11,398 bases of DNA from JBFFXF01 sp041569895 (GTDB lineage: Bacteria; Planctomycetota; UBA8108; JACQVS01): NCBI GenBank assembly GCA_041569895.1, contig JBFFXF010000249.1:1-11398 (forward strand). The letters run 5' to 3'. The notes beneath the pieces are model-generated. The model saw only the letters and a list, made by a program, of their open reading frames with translations, was not told the DNA's origin and ran no database searches. Positions 1-7,587 of this stretch are shown here, piece after piece (position 1 is the first letter of the stretch; every line of letters starts with the position of its first letter). A program made the position numbers and the translations under genes.

Positions 1-7
1 CGAGGCG

Positions 8-1033
8 GTGATCGAGCGGCCGGAGGCGACCGGCGCGCCCGGGTCACCGCCCTGCCCGCCCAGCCCGGTGGTGCGCCGTATCGACTGGGCGCCGCTGGCT
101 TCGGTGCGACGCCGCGCCCCCGGCGGCGACAACTGGCCGATCACGTGGGCCGACGACGGCGAGCTCTACACGGCCTATGGCGACGGTCGCGGCTTCGAGC
201 CCTTCGCGCCGCGAAAGCTGAGCATGGGGTTCGCGGTGGTGCGCGGCGGACCGGATGACTTCACCGGCGTGAACATCCGCAGCCCGAGCGGCGAGACCAT
301 TGGCGACGGTCCCGCCGGCAAGAAGGCGAGCGGCATCCTCTCGGTCGGCGGTGTGCTCTGGCTCTGGGCGCGCAACGCGGGCAACAGCCAGCTCGCCCGC
401 TCGAGGGACCACGGCGCGACGTGGGAGTGGATCGACTGGAAGCTCACCGAGAGCTTCGGCGCGCCGACCTTCCTGCAGTTCGGCCGCGACCTCGCCGGCG
501 CTCGCGATGGCCACGTCTACACGTACTCGTTCGACAGCGACGACGCCTACACGGCGGCCGATCGCATGGTGCTCGCGCGCGTGCCGCGGGATCGCATCGA
601 CGAGCGAGGCGCGTGGGAGTTCTTCGTGCGCGTCGACGGCGACGGCGCGCCGGTCTGGTCGGACGACATCGCCGAGCGCGGCGCGGTCTTCGAGCATGCC
701 GGCCGGTGCTATCGCTCCGGGATCAGTCACGTCGCCGCGCTCGGGCGCTACTTCTGGGTGCAGGTGCTTCCGGGGTCGCGTACGCGGGCCGGACGCACGC
801 GTGACCTCGACCCGCGTTTCCGCGGCGGTTTCGGCGTCTTCGATGCGCCGGAGCCCTGGGGTCCGTGGACGACGGTGTACTTCACCGAGCTCTGGGACAC
901 GGGGCCGGGCGAGACGGCGAGCTTCCCGACCAGGTGGATCAGCGAGGACGGCCGGACGCTCCACCTGGTGTTCTCGGGGAACGACTCGTTCTCGGTGCGG
1001 CGGGCGGAGCTCGTTCTGCGCGATCGCGACTGA
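8..1033 (+). CDS. DUF4185 family protein, possibly 5' incomplete
   Basis: The 341-residue reading frame looks like a nearly whole DUF4185 protein, a predicted beta-propeller/sialidase-like fold common in Planctomycetota. Recognisable blocks are DNWPITWADDGELYTAYGDG (41-60), the KASG segment near 105, the DHGATWEWIDWK block near 138-149, AGARDGHVYTYS, the ADRMVLARVPRDRI block, GGFGVFDAPEPWGPWTTVYF and a C-terminal LHLVFSGNDSFSVRRAEL. The SxDxGxTW-like 'SRDHGATWEW' resembles an Asp-box of sialidase folds. No function is established for the family; a secreted carbohydrate-related role is only inference. The first codon is GTG at 8. No in-frame stop lies between it and the window edge, and no signal peptide is visible, so the real start may be upstream. 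The 3' end overlaps the convergent TPR gene by 95 bp. Confidence 0.85.
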   Translation: MIERPEATGAPGSPPCPPSPVVRRIDWAPLASVRRRAPGGDNWPITWADDGELYTAYGDGRGFEPFAPRKLSMGFAVVRGGPDDFTGVNIRSPSGETIGDGPAGKKASGILSVGGVLWLWARNAGNSQLARSRDHGATWEWIDWKLTESFGAPTFLQFGRDLAGARDGHVYTYSFDSDDAYTAADRMVLARVPRDRIDERGAWEFFVRVDGDGAPVWSDDIAERGAVFEHAGRCYRSGISHVAALGRYFWVQVLPGSRTRAGRTRDLDPRFRGGFGVFDAPEPWGPWTTVYFTELWDTGPGETASFPTRWISEDGRTLHLVFSGNDSFSVRRAELVLRDRD

Positions 1034-1883
1034 GCTCGCGGTCGAGACGCTCGATCGATTCGTTGAGCCGCTTCTCGAGTCGCACGAGGACCGCGGTCCG
1101 GCGGCGATGCGCCGGGCGCGCCATCAGGGCGTCGAGAGCCCACGCGCAGGTCGCGAACGCCTCCTCCGGTCGTCCCGCTTCCTCGAGGACGCGGGCGCGC
1201 CGCTCGAGCCAGAGCTCCGGCGCGGGGTGGGTCGCGACGAGCCGATCTATGCGAGCGACGGCATCCTCCGCGCACCCGCGGCGCTCCTCGAGCTCGACCG
1301 CGTACGCCTGGAGCGCCACCAGGGGACCGAGGGCCGCGATCCCCTCGTCGAGCCCCCGCAGCGCCTCGTCGAGGCGCTCCTCGCCATCCTCGGCGAGGGT
1401 CCGGGCTCGCTCGAGGTAGCAGTCGGGCTCGGGGCGCCCGGTCTCGAGGAAGCATTCGATGGCGCGCGTGTACTCGGCGACCGCGTCGCGCGTCCGGCGG
1501 GCATCACGAAGCGCACGGGCGAGGAGGAGCCGCGCCTTGCCGTGGCCGGGATGGCGTTCGATGAAGCGCCCGAGCGGCTCGAGCGCCTGCCGCGGCTCGC
1601 CGGCGTCGAGCAGCACGTTGCCGAGGCAGAGGTCGACCGCGGCGAGGCCGGGGTCGAGCCGTCGCGCCGTGTCGAGATCGCGCACGGCCGCGGGCCAGTC
1701 GCGGTGGAGCCGATGGAGATCGCCGCGGCGGAGATGGAGCCCGGCGTTCTCCGGGTCGGCGGCGATCTCGCGATCGAGCCTCGCGAGCTGCGCATCGACG
1801 CCGAGGTGCGCGTGCGCCGCGACCGAGAACGCGAGCATCGCGAGGACAAGCGCCGTGGCGAGCGTCGCGCCGCAGTTTTTCAT
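939..1883 (-). CDS. Secreted or periplasmic tetratricopeptide repeat protein
   Basis: The product has 314 residues. It starts MKNCGATLATALVLAMLAFS and shows a signal peptide with a likely AHA cleavage site near residue 25. The next part holds tandem TPR-type helical pairs: a first with 'DREIAADPENAGLHLRRGDL', then 'AAVRDLDTARRLDPGLAAVD', then 'ALEPLGRFIERHPGHGKARL', then a 'DAVAEYTRAIE' helix. These mark repeats through roughly residues 30-150, with weaker ones to about 285. TPRs mediate protein-protein contacts; the partner is unknown. The frame is open upstream far beyond this start, but only this ATG is followed by a signal peptide, and a GGGGTG purine run lies just upstream of it. The Arg/Pro-rich tail (last 30 or so residues) is the antisense of the DUF4185 gene and may be an accidental extension. 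The gene is divergent from the G8 gene. Confidence 0.85.
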   Translation of the reverse strand: MKNCGATLATALVLAMLAFSVAAHAHLGVDAQLARLDREIAADPENAGLHLRRGDLHRLHRDWPAAVRDLDTARRLDPGLAAVDLCLGNVLLDAGEPRQALEPLGRFIERHPGHGKARLLLARALRDARRTRDAVAEYTRAIECFLETGRPEPDCYLERARTLAEDGEERLDEALRGLDEGIAALGPLVALQAYAVELEERRGCAEDAVARIDRLVATHPAPELWLERRARVLEEAGRPEEAFATCAWALDALMARPAHRRRTAVLVRLEKRLNESIERLDRELSRDRAERAPPAAPRTSRSPRTPGGASGRPR

Positions 1884-1937
1884 CACACCCCGGCCAGCGA
1901 TCCGGTATCGTCTGCAGAAGATGTCGAGGAGGATACC
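1884..1937. promoter_or_regulatory. Short divergent promoter region between TPR and G8 genes
   Basis: Only 54 bp separate the two divergent start codons, so any promoters for the TPR gene (-) and the G8/VKGC operon (+) must overlap here or lie within the opposing gene. I see no convincing -35/-10 pair. The call rests on gene arrangement only. Confidence 0.35.
1927..1932 (+). promoter_or_regulatory. Ribosome binding site of the G8 gene (AGGAGG)
   Basis: A perfect AGGAGG lies 5 bases before the ATG at 1938. It decides the start of the G8 gene, because the same frame stays open upstream to about position 300 with Arg/Ser-rich sequence that is the antisense or out-of-frame shadow of the TPR and DUF4185 genes. 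Confidence 0.7.
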
Positions 1938-4379
1938 ATGCCAACGCCAGGACCATCGCGTAGTTTCGCGGCGCTCGTGCTCGGACTCCTTCCGTGCCTG
2001 TGCGCCCTTCCGAACGACGATCCGCGCCACCGGGGGCACGTCGATTTCTCGGTGCGCTCCGTGCGCGACGGGCGGTGGACCGACCCGTCGACGTGGACGC
2101 CGCGGCGCGTCCCGCGAGCCGGGGATCGCGTGCTCGTCGGCCGCGGCACGCGAGTCGTCTACGACGCGAGCAGCGCTGACGTCATCCGGCTGATCCAGGT
2201 CGCCGGCACGCTGCGGTTCGCCGACGATCGCGACACGCTCCTCGAGGTCGCGGTGCTCAAGGTCCAGGACAGCGCCACGTGCTCCGAGAGCGGCTTCGCG
2301 TGCGATTTCGAGGGGACGAGCGCCGACGGCGAGCCGGGGACCCCGCGGCCCGGCGCGCTTCCCGCGCTGCTCGTCGGCACTCCCGAGCGTCCGATCCCGG
2401 CGTCGCACACGGCGCGCATCCGGCTGCGCCACCTCGAGGGGCTGAGTGAGGACGACGCGCCGGCGCTCGTTTGCTGCTCGGCGCGTATGGAGCTGCACGG
2501 GGCGCCGCTCGGGCGCACGTGGGTGAAGCTCGGCCGCGACGCGAGGCCCGGCGACAGGTCGGTGACGCTCTCGGAGCCGGTCACCGGCTGGCGCGCCGGC
2601 GACGAGGTCATCGTCACGGGATCGGAGCACAGGGGGCAGAGGACCTTTCGCCGGGGCGGCGGCGAGACCGAGCGCCGGACGATCCGTCGCATCGACGGAG
2701 TCACGGTCGAGCTCGACGAGCCGCTCGAGCGGGTCCACTTCGGCTCGGGGGACTTCCGCAGCGAGGTCGCCAACCTCTCGCGTAACGTCATCATCGAGAG
2801 CGCCGAGCCGGACGGCGTGCGGGGCCACACGCTCTACCACCGATTCAGCCGCGGCAGCATCGGTCACGTGCGCTTCGCGCATCTCGGCAAGGAGGGCGTC
2901 CTCGGGCGTTACCCGATCCACTTCCACATCGTCGGCGACACGATGCGCGGCAGCAGCGTGATCGGCGCGGCGATCGTCGACTCGCACAACCGCTGGATCA
3001 CCATTCACGGCACGCGTTACCTCGTCGTCCGCGACTGCGTCGGCTACCGCAGCGTCGGCCACGGGTACTTCCTCGAGGACGGCACGGAGATCTACAACCT
3101 GCTCGACCGCAACCTCGGCGTGCACGCGTTCGGCGGGCGGCGTCTGCGCGACCAGGCGCTCCCCTTCGATCCGAACGACGGGGCCGCGTTCTGGTGGGCG
3201 AACGGACGCAACACGCTGGTCCGCAACGTGTCGTGTGAGAACGACGAGTACGGCTTCCGCTACGACAGCCAGCGAACGAGCCGCTTCGACAGCCGCATGC
3301 CGATCGTCATGCCGGACGGCAGCCGGGAGCGCGTCGACATCCGCACCATCCCGATCTCGCGCTTCGAGGAGAACGAGGCGCACACGGAGGGGCTCTACGG
3401 CATGGTCTTCGCCGGCAACAACCAGCTCGGCGGTCCGCTCGGCGAGCGCCTCGACCGCGTCGACCGCACCGGGCCGGACTCGCGGCACCCGCACGTCCTC
3501 AGGAAGCTGCGGATCTGGCAGGTGCACTACGGGCTGCGGCCGCAGATCCCGTCGATGCTGATCGAGAACGTGTCGATCTCGAACGCTGCATACGGCATCT
3601 ACCGGCCGGCGTTCGAGAACCACGTCTACCGCGACATCCGCATCGCGCGCACGAGCGCCGAGCCCTTCAACCGCGGCATGGACGACGCGAGCACGCAGTT
3701 CGGGACCATCACCGTCGACGGTCTCGTCTTCGACAGCTTCTACGACCGCGGGCTGCCGTTGATCCAGATGAGCGACAACAACCCCACCGGCCGCGCCGAG
3801 AGCCATTTCCGGCGCGTGACGGTCGCGGGTCGCGACGGGCGTGGACGGCGTGCGCTCGTCGGGCGCGGCGGCGGCGCTCGGGTCGATCCCGTGACGCGGT
3901 CGAGCGTCCCGGTCTACCTGCACGACTTTCACGGCGCGGGACGCCACGTCCGTGTCATCACCGAGCGCGACCGCGATCACCTCGAGAAGGATGAGGCCGC
4001 GACCTACCGGCGCGAGGCCCCGCTCACCGGCGAGGACGCCGTGGCGACGGAGGTCCGCGACGTGCCGTTCCCGCGTCTCCTCGACTCCGTCGACGAGCTG
4101 CCGCCGGCGACCGTGATCACCTCGGCGCGTCGCGAGGGAGGCCGCATCGTGCTCGAGGGCGTGGCGCACGACGACGGCGAGATCGCGTCGGTGACGGTCA
4201 ACGGCGAGACGGCCGAGGTCGTGTCGGTGAACGCCGGCGTCGTCGACTGGCGAATCGACATCGCGGCGCCCCCGGACGGTCGCGTCACGGCCGGCGCGGT
4301 GGACGACGCCGGCAACCGCGAGCTCACGCCGCACGAACTCGTCGTGCCCGGAAGCGAGCGACCCACGGCGCGCTTCTAA
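1938..4379 (+). CDS. Secreted G8-domain / right-handed beta-helix protein (CEMIP/TMEM2-like architecture) with C-terminal Ig-like domain
   Basis: The product has 813 residues. An N-terminal signal peptide (about 1-24, AALVLGLLPCLCAL) is followed by a G8 domain at about 43-165, with the typical W-DP-TW, VPRAGDRVLV, 'IQVAGTLRF' and late strand motifs. Next comes the family block CCSARMELHGAPLGRTWVKL (179-198) and GWRAGDEVIVTGSE (217-230). A parallel beta-helix region runs to about 660 and contains the hallmark YPIHFHIVGD (325-334), also seen in eukaryotic CEMIP and TMEM2. Residues 720-805 resemble the bacterial Ig-like domain of Planctomycetota exoproteins, ending VDDAGNRELTPHELVV. CEMIP/TMEM2 act on hyaluronan; a polysaccharide-related extracellular role here is inference. 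Start chosen by the AGGAGG site and signal peptide. The VKGC-like gene follows 11 bp downstream, suggesting one operon. Confidence 0.92.
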   Translation: MPTPGPSRSFAALVLGLLPCLCALPNDDPRHRGHVDFSVRSVRDGRWTDPSTWTPRRVPRAGDRVLVGRGTRVVYDASSADVIRLIQVAGTLRFADDRDTLLEVAVLKVQDSATCSESGFACDFEGTSADGEPGTPRPGALPALLVGTPERPIPASHTARIRLRHLEGLSEDDAPALVCCSARMELHGAPLGRTWVKLGRDARPGDRSVTLSEPVTGWRAGDEVIVTGSEHRGQRTFRRGGGETERRTIRRIDGVTVELDEPLERVHFGSGDFRSEVANLSRNVIIESAEPDGVRGHTLYHRFSRGSIGHVRFAHLGKEGVLGRYPIHFHIVGDTMRGSSVIGAAIVDSHNRWITIHGTRYLVVRDCVGYRSVGHGYFLEDGTEIYNLLDRNLGVHAFGGRRLRDQALPFDPNDGAAFWWANGRNTLVRNVSCENDEYGFRYDSQRTSRFDSRMPIVMPDGSRERVDIRTIPISRFEENEAHTEGLYGMVFAGNNQLGGPLGERLDRVDRTGPDSRHPHVLRKLRIWQVHYGLRPQIPSMLIENVSISNAAYGIYRPAFENHVYRDIRIARTSAEPFNRGMDDASTQFGTITVDGLVFDSFYDRGLPLIQMSDNNPTGRAESHFRRVTVAGRDGRGRRALVGRGGGARVDPVTRSSVPVYLHDFHGAGRHVRVITERDRDHLEKDEAATYRREAPLTGEDAVATEVRDVPFPRLLDSVDELPPATVITSARREGGRIVLEGVAHDDGEIASVTVNGETAEVVSVNAGVVDWRIDIAAPPDGRVTAGAVDDAGNRELTPHELVVPGSERPTARF

Positions 4380-4390
4380 TTCAGGGTCCG

Positions 4391-5770
4391 ATGAACCTCC
4401 GTCGACTGCATCCCCGCGAGTGGCTCCCGCGCCTGCGCGAGAGGCTCTTCGAGCCGGTCGACATCGCCTCGATCGCGGTCTTCCGCATGATGTACGGCGC
4501 CGTGCTGTTCTGGGAGGTCTGGCGCTTCTTCGAGAACGGCTGGATTCGCAGCTACTATATCTCGCCCGATTTCCACTTCAAGTACTACGGCTTCGAGTGG
4601 GTGCACCCGTGGCCGGGCGACTGGATGTACGTCCACTTCGTGGTCGTCGGGATTCTCGCCCTCTGCGTGATGACGGGTCTGCTGTACCGCGTCACGTCCG
4701 TGCTCTTTTTTCTGGGATTCACGTACTGGTTCCTGCTCGACGAGACGCGCTATCTCAATCACCTCTATCTCACGGCGCTGCTCGCGTTTCTCCTCGCCGT
4801 GATCCCGGCGCACCGGGCGCGGTCGTTCGATGCGTGGCTGCGACCGCGCATCCGGTCCTCGACGATCCCGGCGTGGTACCTGTGGCTCCTCCGCTTCCAG
4901 GTGGGCATCGTCTACTTCTACGCCGGCGTGGCGAAGATCAACTGGGACTGGCTGCAGGGTGAGCCGATACGTCGCTGGCTCGCGCGGCGGTCCGACTACC
5001 CGCTGATCGGCTCCTGGCTCGAGACCGAGTCCGCGGTCGTCTTCTTCGGATACGGCGGTCTGCTCTTCGACCTGCTCGTGGTGCCGTTCCTGATCTGGAG
5101 AAAGTCGCGGCCCTGGGCGTTCGCGAGCGTGGTCCTCTTCCACACGCTGAACAACTGGCTCTTCGGAATCGGCATCTTTCCGGTGCTGATGCTGGCGGCG
5201 ACGCTGCTCTTCTTCGAGCCCGACTGGCCGCGACGCCTCGTCTTCTTCTTCGCGCCGCGTGGCGCGGACGGATCGACGCCTCCCGCCGCGCCGGCGACCG
5301 GACGCGTCCAGACGCTGACGCTGGCCTTCCTGGGGGTCTGGGCCGCCGTGCAGGTGTTCATGCCGCTGCGGCACTTCCTCTATCCCGGCTCGGTCCACTG
5401 GACCGAGGAGGGCCACCGCTTCGCCTGGCACATGAAGCTGCGCGAGAAACGAGCCACGGCGACATTCATCGCGAGGGATCCGACGACCGGCAGGACGTGG
5501 CGAATCAACCCGCGCCGCTACCTGACCTCGAGACAGTCCGACCGCGTCGGCAGGTGGCCGGACATGTGCCTCCAGTTCGCCCACTTCCTCGCCCGCGAGC
5601 TGGGCAGGGACGGCCAGGCCGATATCGAGGTCCGCGTCGAGTGCAAGGCCTCACTCAACGGCCGCCCGTACCAGCGCTTCATCGACCCGACGGTCGACCT
5701 CGCGAAGGAACGACGCAGCCTGGCGCACGCGGAGTGGATCATCCCGCTGACGACGCCGCTGGGGGAGTGA
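4391..5770 (+). CDS. Vitamin K-dependent gamma-carboxylase homologue (HTTM domain membrane protein)
   Basis: The product has 459 residues, about the size of bacterial VKGC homologues and shorter than the human enzyme (758). Several hydrophobic segments (about 25-45, 80-115, 122-140, 160-182, 215-236, 242-280, 305-326) form the HTTM region. The human carboxylase catalytic lysine (K218) has a clear counterpart in YFYAGVAKINWDWL, at K182. The motif YLNHLYL (121-127) matches the conserved NNHSYL-type block, and LFHTLNNWLFGIGIFPVLML (249-268) matches the later membrane block. A soluble C-terminal part begins with HWTEEGHRFAWHMKLREKR (336-354). The human enzyme couples vitamin K hydroquinone epoxidation to Glu carboxylation; a bacterial (Leptospira) homologue is reported to keep epoxidase but not carboxylase activity, so substrate and activity here are open. 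AGGG before the ATG is a modest ribosome site. Likely co-transcribed with the G8 gene. Confidence 0.9.
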   Translation: MNLRRLHPREWLPRLRERLFEPVDIASIAVFRMMYGAVLFWEVWRFFENGWIRSYYISPDFHFKYYGFEWVHPWPGDWMYVHFVVVGILALCVMTGLLYRVTSVLFFLGFTYWFLLDETRYLNHLYLTALLAFLLAVIPAHRARSFDAWLRPRIRSSTIPAWYLWLLRFQVGIVYFYAGVAKINWDWLQGEPIRRWLARRSDYPLIGSWLETESAVVFFGYGGLLFDLLVVPFLIWRKSRPWAFASVVLFHTLNNWLFGIGIFPVLMLAATLLFFEPDWPRRLVFFFAPRGADGSTPPAAPATGRVQTLTLAFLGVWAAVQVFMPLRHFLYPGSVHWTEEGHRFAWHMKLREKRATATFIARDPTTGRTWRINPRRYLTSRQSDRVGRWPDMCLQFAHFLARELGRDGQADIEVRVECKASLNGRPYQRFIDPTVDLAKERRSLAHAEWIIPLTTPLGE

Positions 5771-5844
5771 GATTGCTCGGACTTTCTTTGCGCCGACTTC
5801 GGGCAGGGAGAGTCGACTTCGGGGGTCGTGCTGTCAGACGATTC

Positions 5845-5936
5845 ATGAGGAAGGCAGGAAACTCAGGAAGGCAGGAAACGGAAGAACTGATAGTCAGACT
5901 CGTTTCCTGCCTTCCTCTTCTTCCTGCCTTCCTTAT
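5845..5936. repeat. Long imperfect hairpin built of a duplicated 15-nt unit; probable bidirectional terminator
   Basis: The unit AGGAAGGCAGGAAAC occurs twice (5848-5862 and 5865-5879). Its complement follows downstream. The inner arms 5865-5880 and 5901-5916 pair perfectly over 16 bp. After a 4-base internal mismatch the outer arms 5845-5860 and 5921-5936 pair over 16 positions with one G-T. The loop is 20 nt (5881-5900). It lies in the 236-bp spacer (5771-6006) between convergent genes, so termination for both strands is plausible. No long T-run follows, and a dispersed repeat element is an alternative. A 10-bp direct repeat CGACTTCGGG (5794-5803 and 5814-5823) is the only other structure in this spacer. 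Confidence 0.7.
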
Positions 5937-6006
5937 AGATGCGTCGCAGAGTTTCGCTGGCGGTGTCGAGCAGCCCTGGGGACGGGGCGGACCCCGGGGA
6001 CCATGG

Positions 6007-7332
6007 TCACGGGCCGACGAACTCCGCCGCGATGCGGTAGCCCGTTCTCACTGACAACAACGTCACGACGATGAACGCCACCCATGTCAGCGCGAGCATC
6101 CACCGTGGCACGGCTCGCGCCGCGCGCAGGTCGGGGCGTGTTGCGAGCCAGAGCATGCAGCCGGCGAGCAGCGGGTTACCGAGGACCGTGATCGCCTGGG
6201 CGAAGACGATGAGGTCGCCGGTCCCGAGGTTGGCCGTCCGGGCCGCGATCGCGACCGCCATGCCGAAGACCAGCGCGACCACCGTGAACACCTTCGGCCA
6301 GCGGCCATCGATCGAGCCGCCCTTGCCGATTCCATCGGAGAGCACCGTGCCGCCGATCATCGCGTTGACGAGGAAGGAGCTCGCCGCGCCGCCGAAGATC
6401 CCGAGACAGAAGAGCGCCGTCGCGAGGACGCCGAAGAGCGGTCGCAGCTGCAGGGCGACGTCCGCCGCGCTGCCGAGCGCCGTGACGTCCGGATTGCCGT
6501 GGAGGACGCTCGCCGCGGTGATCATGATCATCAGCGACATCAGGCCGAGCGTGCTGATGCCGGCGACCGAGTCGACCAGTCCCTGGTCGAGGTGCTCACG
6601 CGTCCACCCCTTCTGCCGCACCAGGTACGACTGATAGAAGGCGCCGCCGATCGAGAGCGTCGTGCCGATGAGGCCCTGGAGCGGCCACAGGTGGTCGATC
6701 ACCGCGACGCCGCCGTCGGGGTTTTCGACGACGCGAGGCAGCAGCGTCTCGGCCGCTTCGCCCGGAAGGCGGGGCAGCAGGCCGGAGAGGATGCCGATCA
6801 CCGACGGTCGCGCGAAGAGCAGGTTGGCGGCGAACCCGATTATCATGACGCCCACGAGGACCTTCATCAGACGCTCGACCGGCCTGTAGAGCTGGCGGAA
6901 GCCGAGGAGCACACCGATGACGACGCCGTTCATCGCCAGCAACAGCCCGGCGGCGAGCCAGCCGGACTGCAGGCGGCCGCCGGGAAGCAGCGGCTCGATC
7001 GCGTAGAGGATGCCGAGGTTGTTGCCGAACTGGAAACAGGTCGCCACCAGGAAGAGCGAGACCCCGGCGAGGACCGCGAGCGGTCGTCCGGCTCGCCGCG
7101 CCAGCTCCTCGCAGAGCGTGCCGTCGAGGAAGACGCCGAGCCGCGTTGACAGCGCCGTCGCCGCGATCAGCAGCAGGATCGCGCCGGCGAGCACCCACAC
7201 CATGTCGTACCCGAACTGCCACCCGACGCGCGAGTTCGTGACGATGCTCCCGGGTCCGAGAACGACCGACGCGACGATGATCGCGGGGCCGATCGAGCCG
7301 AGGGAGAACCTGCGCCGAGGGCGTTCGTCCAT
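6007..7332 (-). CDS. Divergent Nramp-family divalent metal transporter-like protein
   Basis: The product has 441 residues and about 11 hydrophobic segments. The N-terminus SLGSIGPAIIVASVVLGPGS and the overall order of helices identify the Nramp fold (LeuT-like inverted repeat). The canonical TM1 metal motif DPGN is GPGS here (26-29), and the TM6 MPH motif is replaced: the aligned stretch is LSIGGAFYQSYLVRQ (226-240), giving IGG where MPH is expected. Canonical Nramps use the Asp, Asn and Met of these motifs to bind Mn/Fe, so normal metal coordination cannot be assumed; Nramp-related Mg transporters and plant Nrat1 also differ at TM6. TM10 keeps a Gln (Q379). The start at 7332 is chosen because upstream in-frame sequence is the translated repeat tract. 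The gene is divergent from the Lcl gene, with tract 1 in the shared 255-bp spacer. Confidence 0.85.
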   Translation of the reverse strand: MDERPRRRFSLGSIGPAIIVASVVLGPGSIVTNSRVGWQFGYDMVWVLAGAILLLIAATALSTRLGVFLDGTLCEELARRAGRPLAVLAGVSLFLVATCFQFGNNLGILYAIEPLLPGGRLQSGWLAAGLLLAMNGVVIGVLLGFRQLYRPVERLMKVLVGVMIIGFAANLLFARPSVIGILSGLLPRLPGEAAETLLPRVVENPDGGVAVIDHLWPLQGLIGTTLSIGGAFYQSYLVRQKGWTREHLDQGLVDSVAGISTLGLMSLMIMITAASVLHGNPDVTALGSAADVALQLRPLFGVLATALFCLGIFGGAASSFLVNAMIGGTVLSDGIGKGGSIDGRWPKVFTVVALVFGMAVAIAARTANLGTGDLIVFAQAITVLGNPLLAGCMLWLATRPDLRAARAVPRWMLALTWVAFIVVTLLSVRTGYRIAAEFVGP

Positions 7333-7439
7333 GGGCGGGTCATTCTCGGCGGGGGAATGCGGGGAGTCAATCGCTGGGCGAGGCGCGGTGGTCTGACTCT
7401 GCGGTTGCTTCGATGGAGATCGGGGAGATACTGAGGGTA

Positions 7440-7573
7440 CCGACTCCGATACCGATTCAGATGTCCGAGACCGATTCCGACTCCGATTCCGACTCCGATT
7501 CCGACTCCGATACCGATTCCGATTCCGATGACCGATTCCGATGACCGATTCCGATGTCCGATACCGAGTCCGG
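7440..7573 (+). repeat. Degenerate hexanucleotide tandem repeat, CCGANN, tract 1
   Basis: About 22 tandem units begin with CCGA (exceptions: CAGA at 7458 and CCGG at 7570). Units are 6 nt: CCGATT, CCGATA, CCGACT, CCGAGA, CCGAGT. When position 6 is G a unit can have 7 nt: CCGATGA at 7525 and 7538, CCGATGT at 7551. The tract fills the Nramp/Lcl divergent spacer and ends 14 bp before the Lcl start. The rest of the spacer, 7333-7439, shows no recognised feature. The tract is open in several frames and would encode low-complexity (SD)n or (GI/GV)n peptides, which I do not regard as genes. Confidence 0.93.
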
Positions 7574-7587
7574 ATGGTGAGTACCCC

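Noticed and set aside
300..1937. Long N-terminal extension of the G8 frame
   Set aside because: Arg/Ser-rich shadow of the DUF4185 and TPR genes. The AGGAGG site and signal peptide fix the start at 1938.
939..4334. 1131-residue minus-strand open frame spanning the whole G8 gene
   Set aside because: Only the last 314 residues (from ATG 1883) make a natural protein with signal peptide and TPRs. The rest is the antisense of the G8 gene, rich in Arg/Ala/Val/Asp as expected for GC-rich antisense.
4376..5584. 402-residue minus-strand open frame opposite the VKGC gene
   Set aside because: Highly charged Glu/Arg/His composition with no domain; antisense shadow of a recognised membrane protein.
5999..6008. 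10-bp palindrome GACCATGGTC at the Nramp stop codon
   Set aside because: Perfect but short; likely chance in GC-rich sequence, with no second copy seen.
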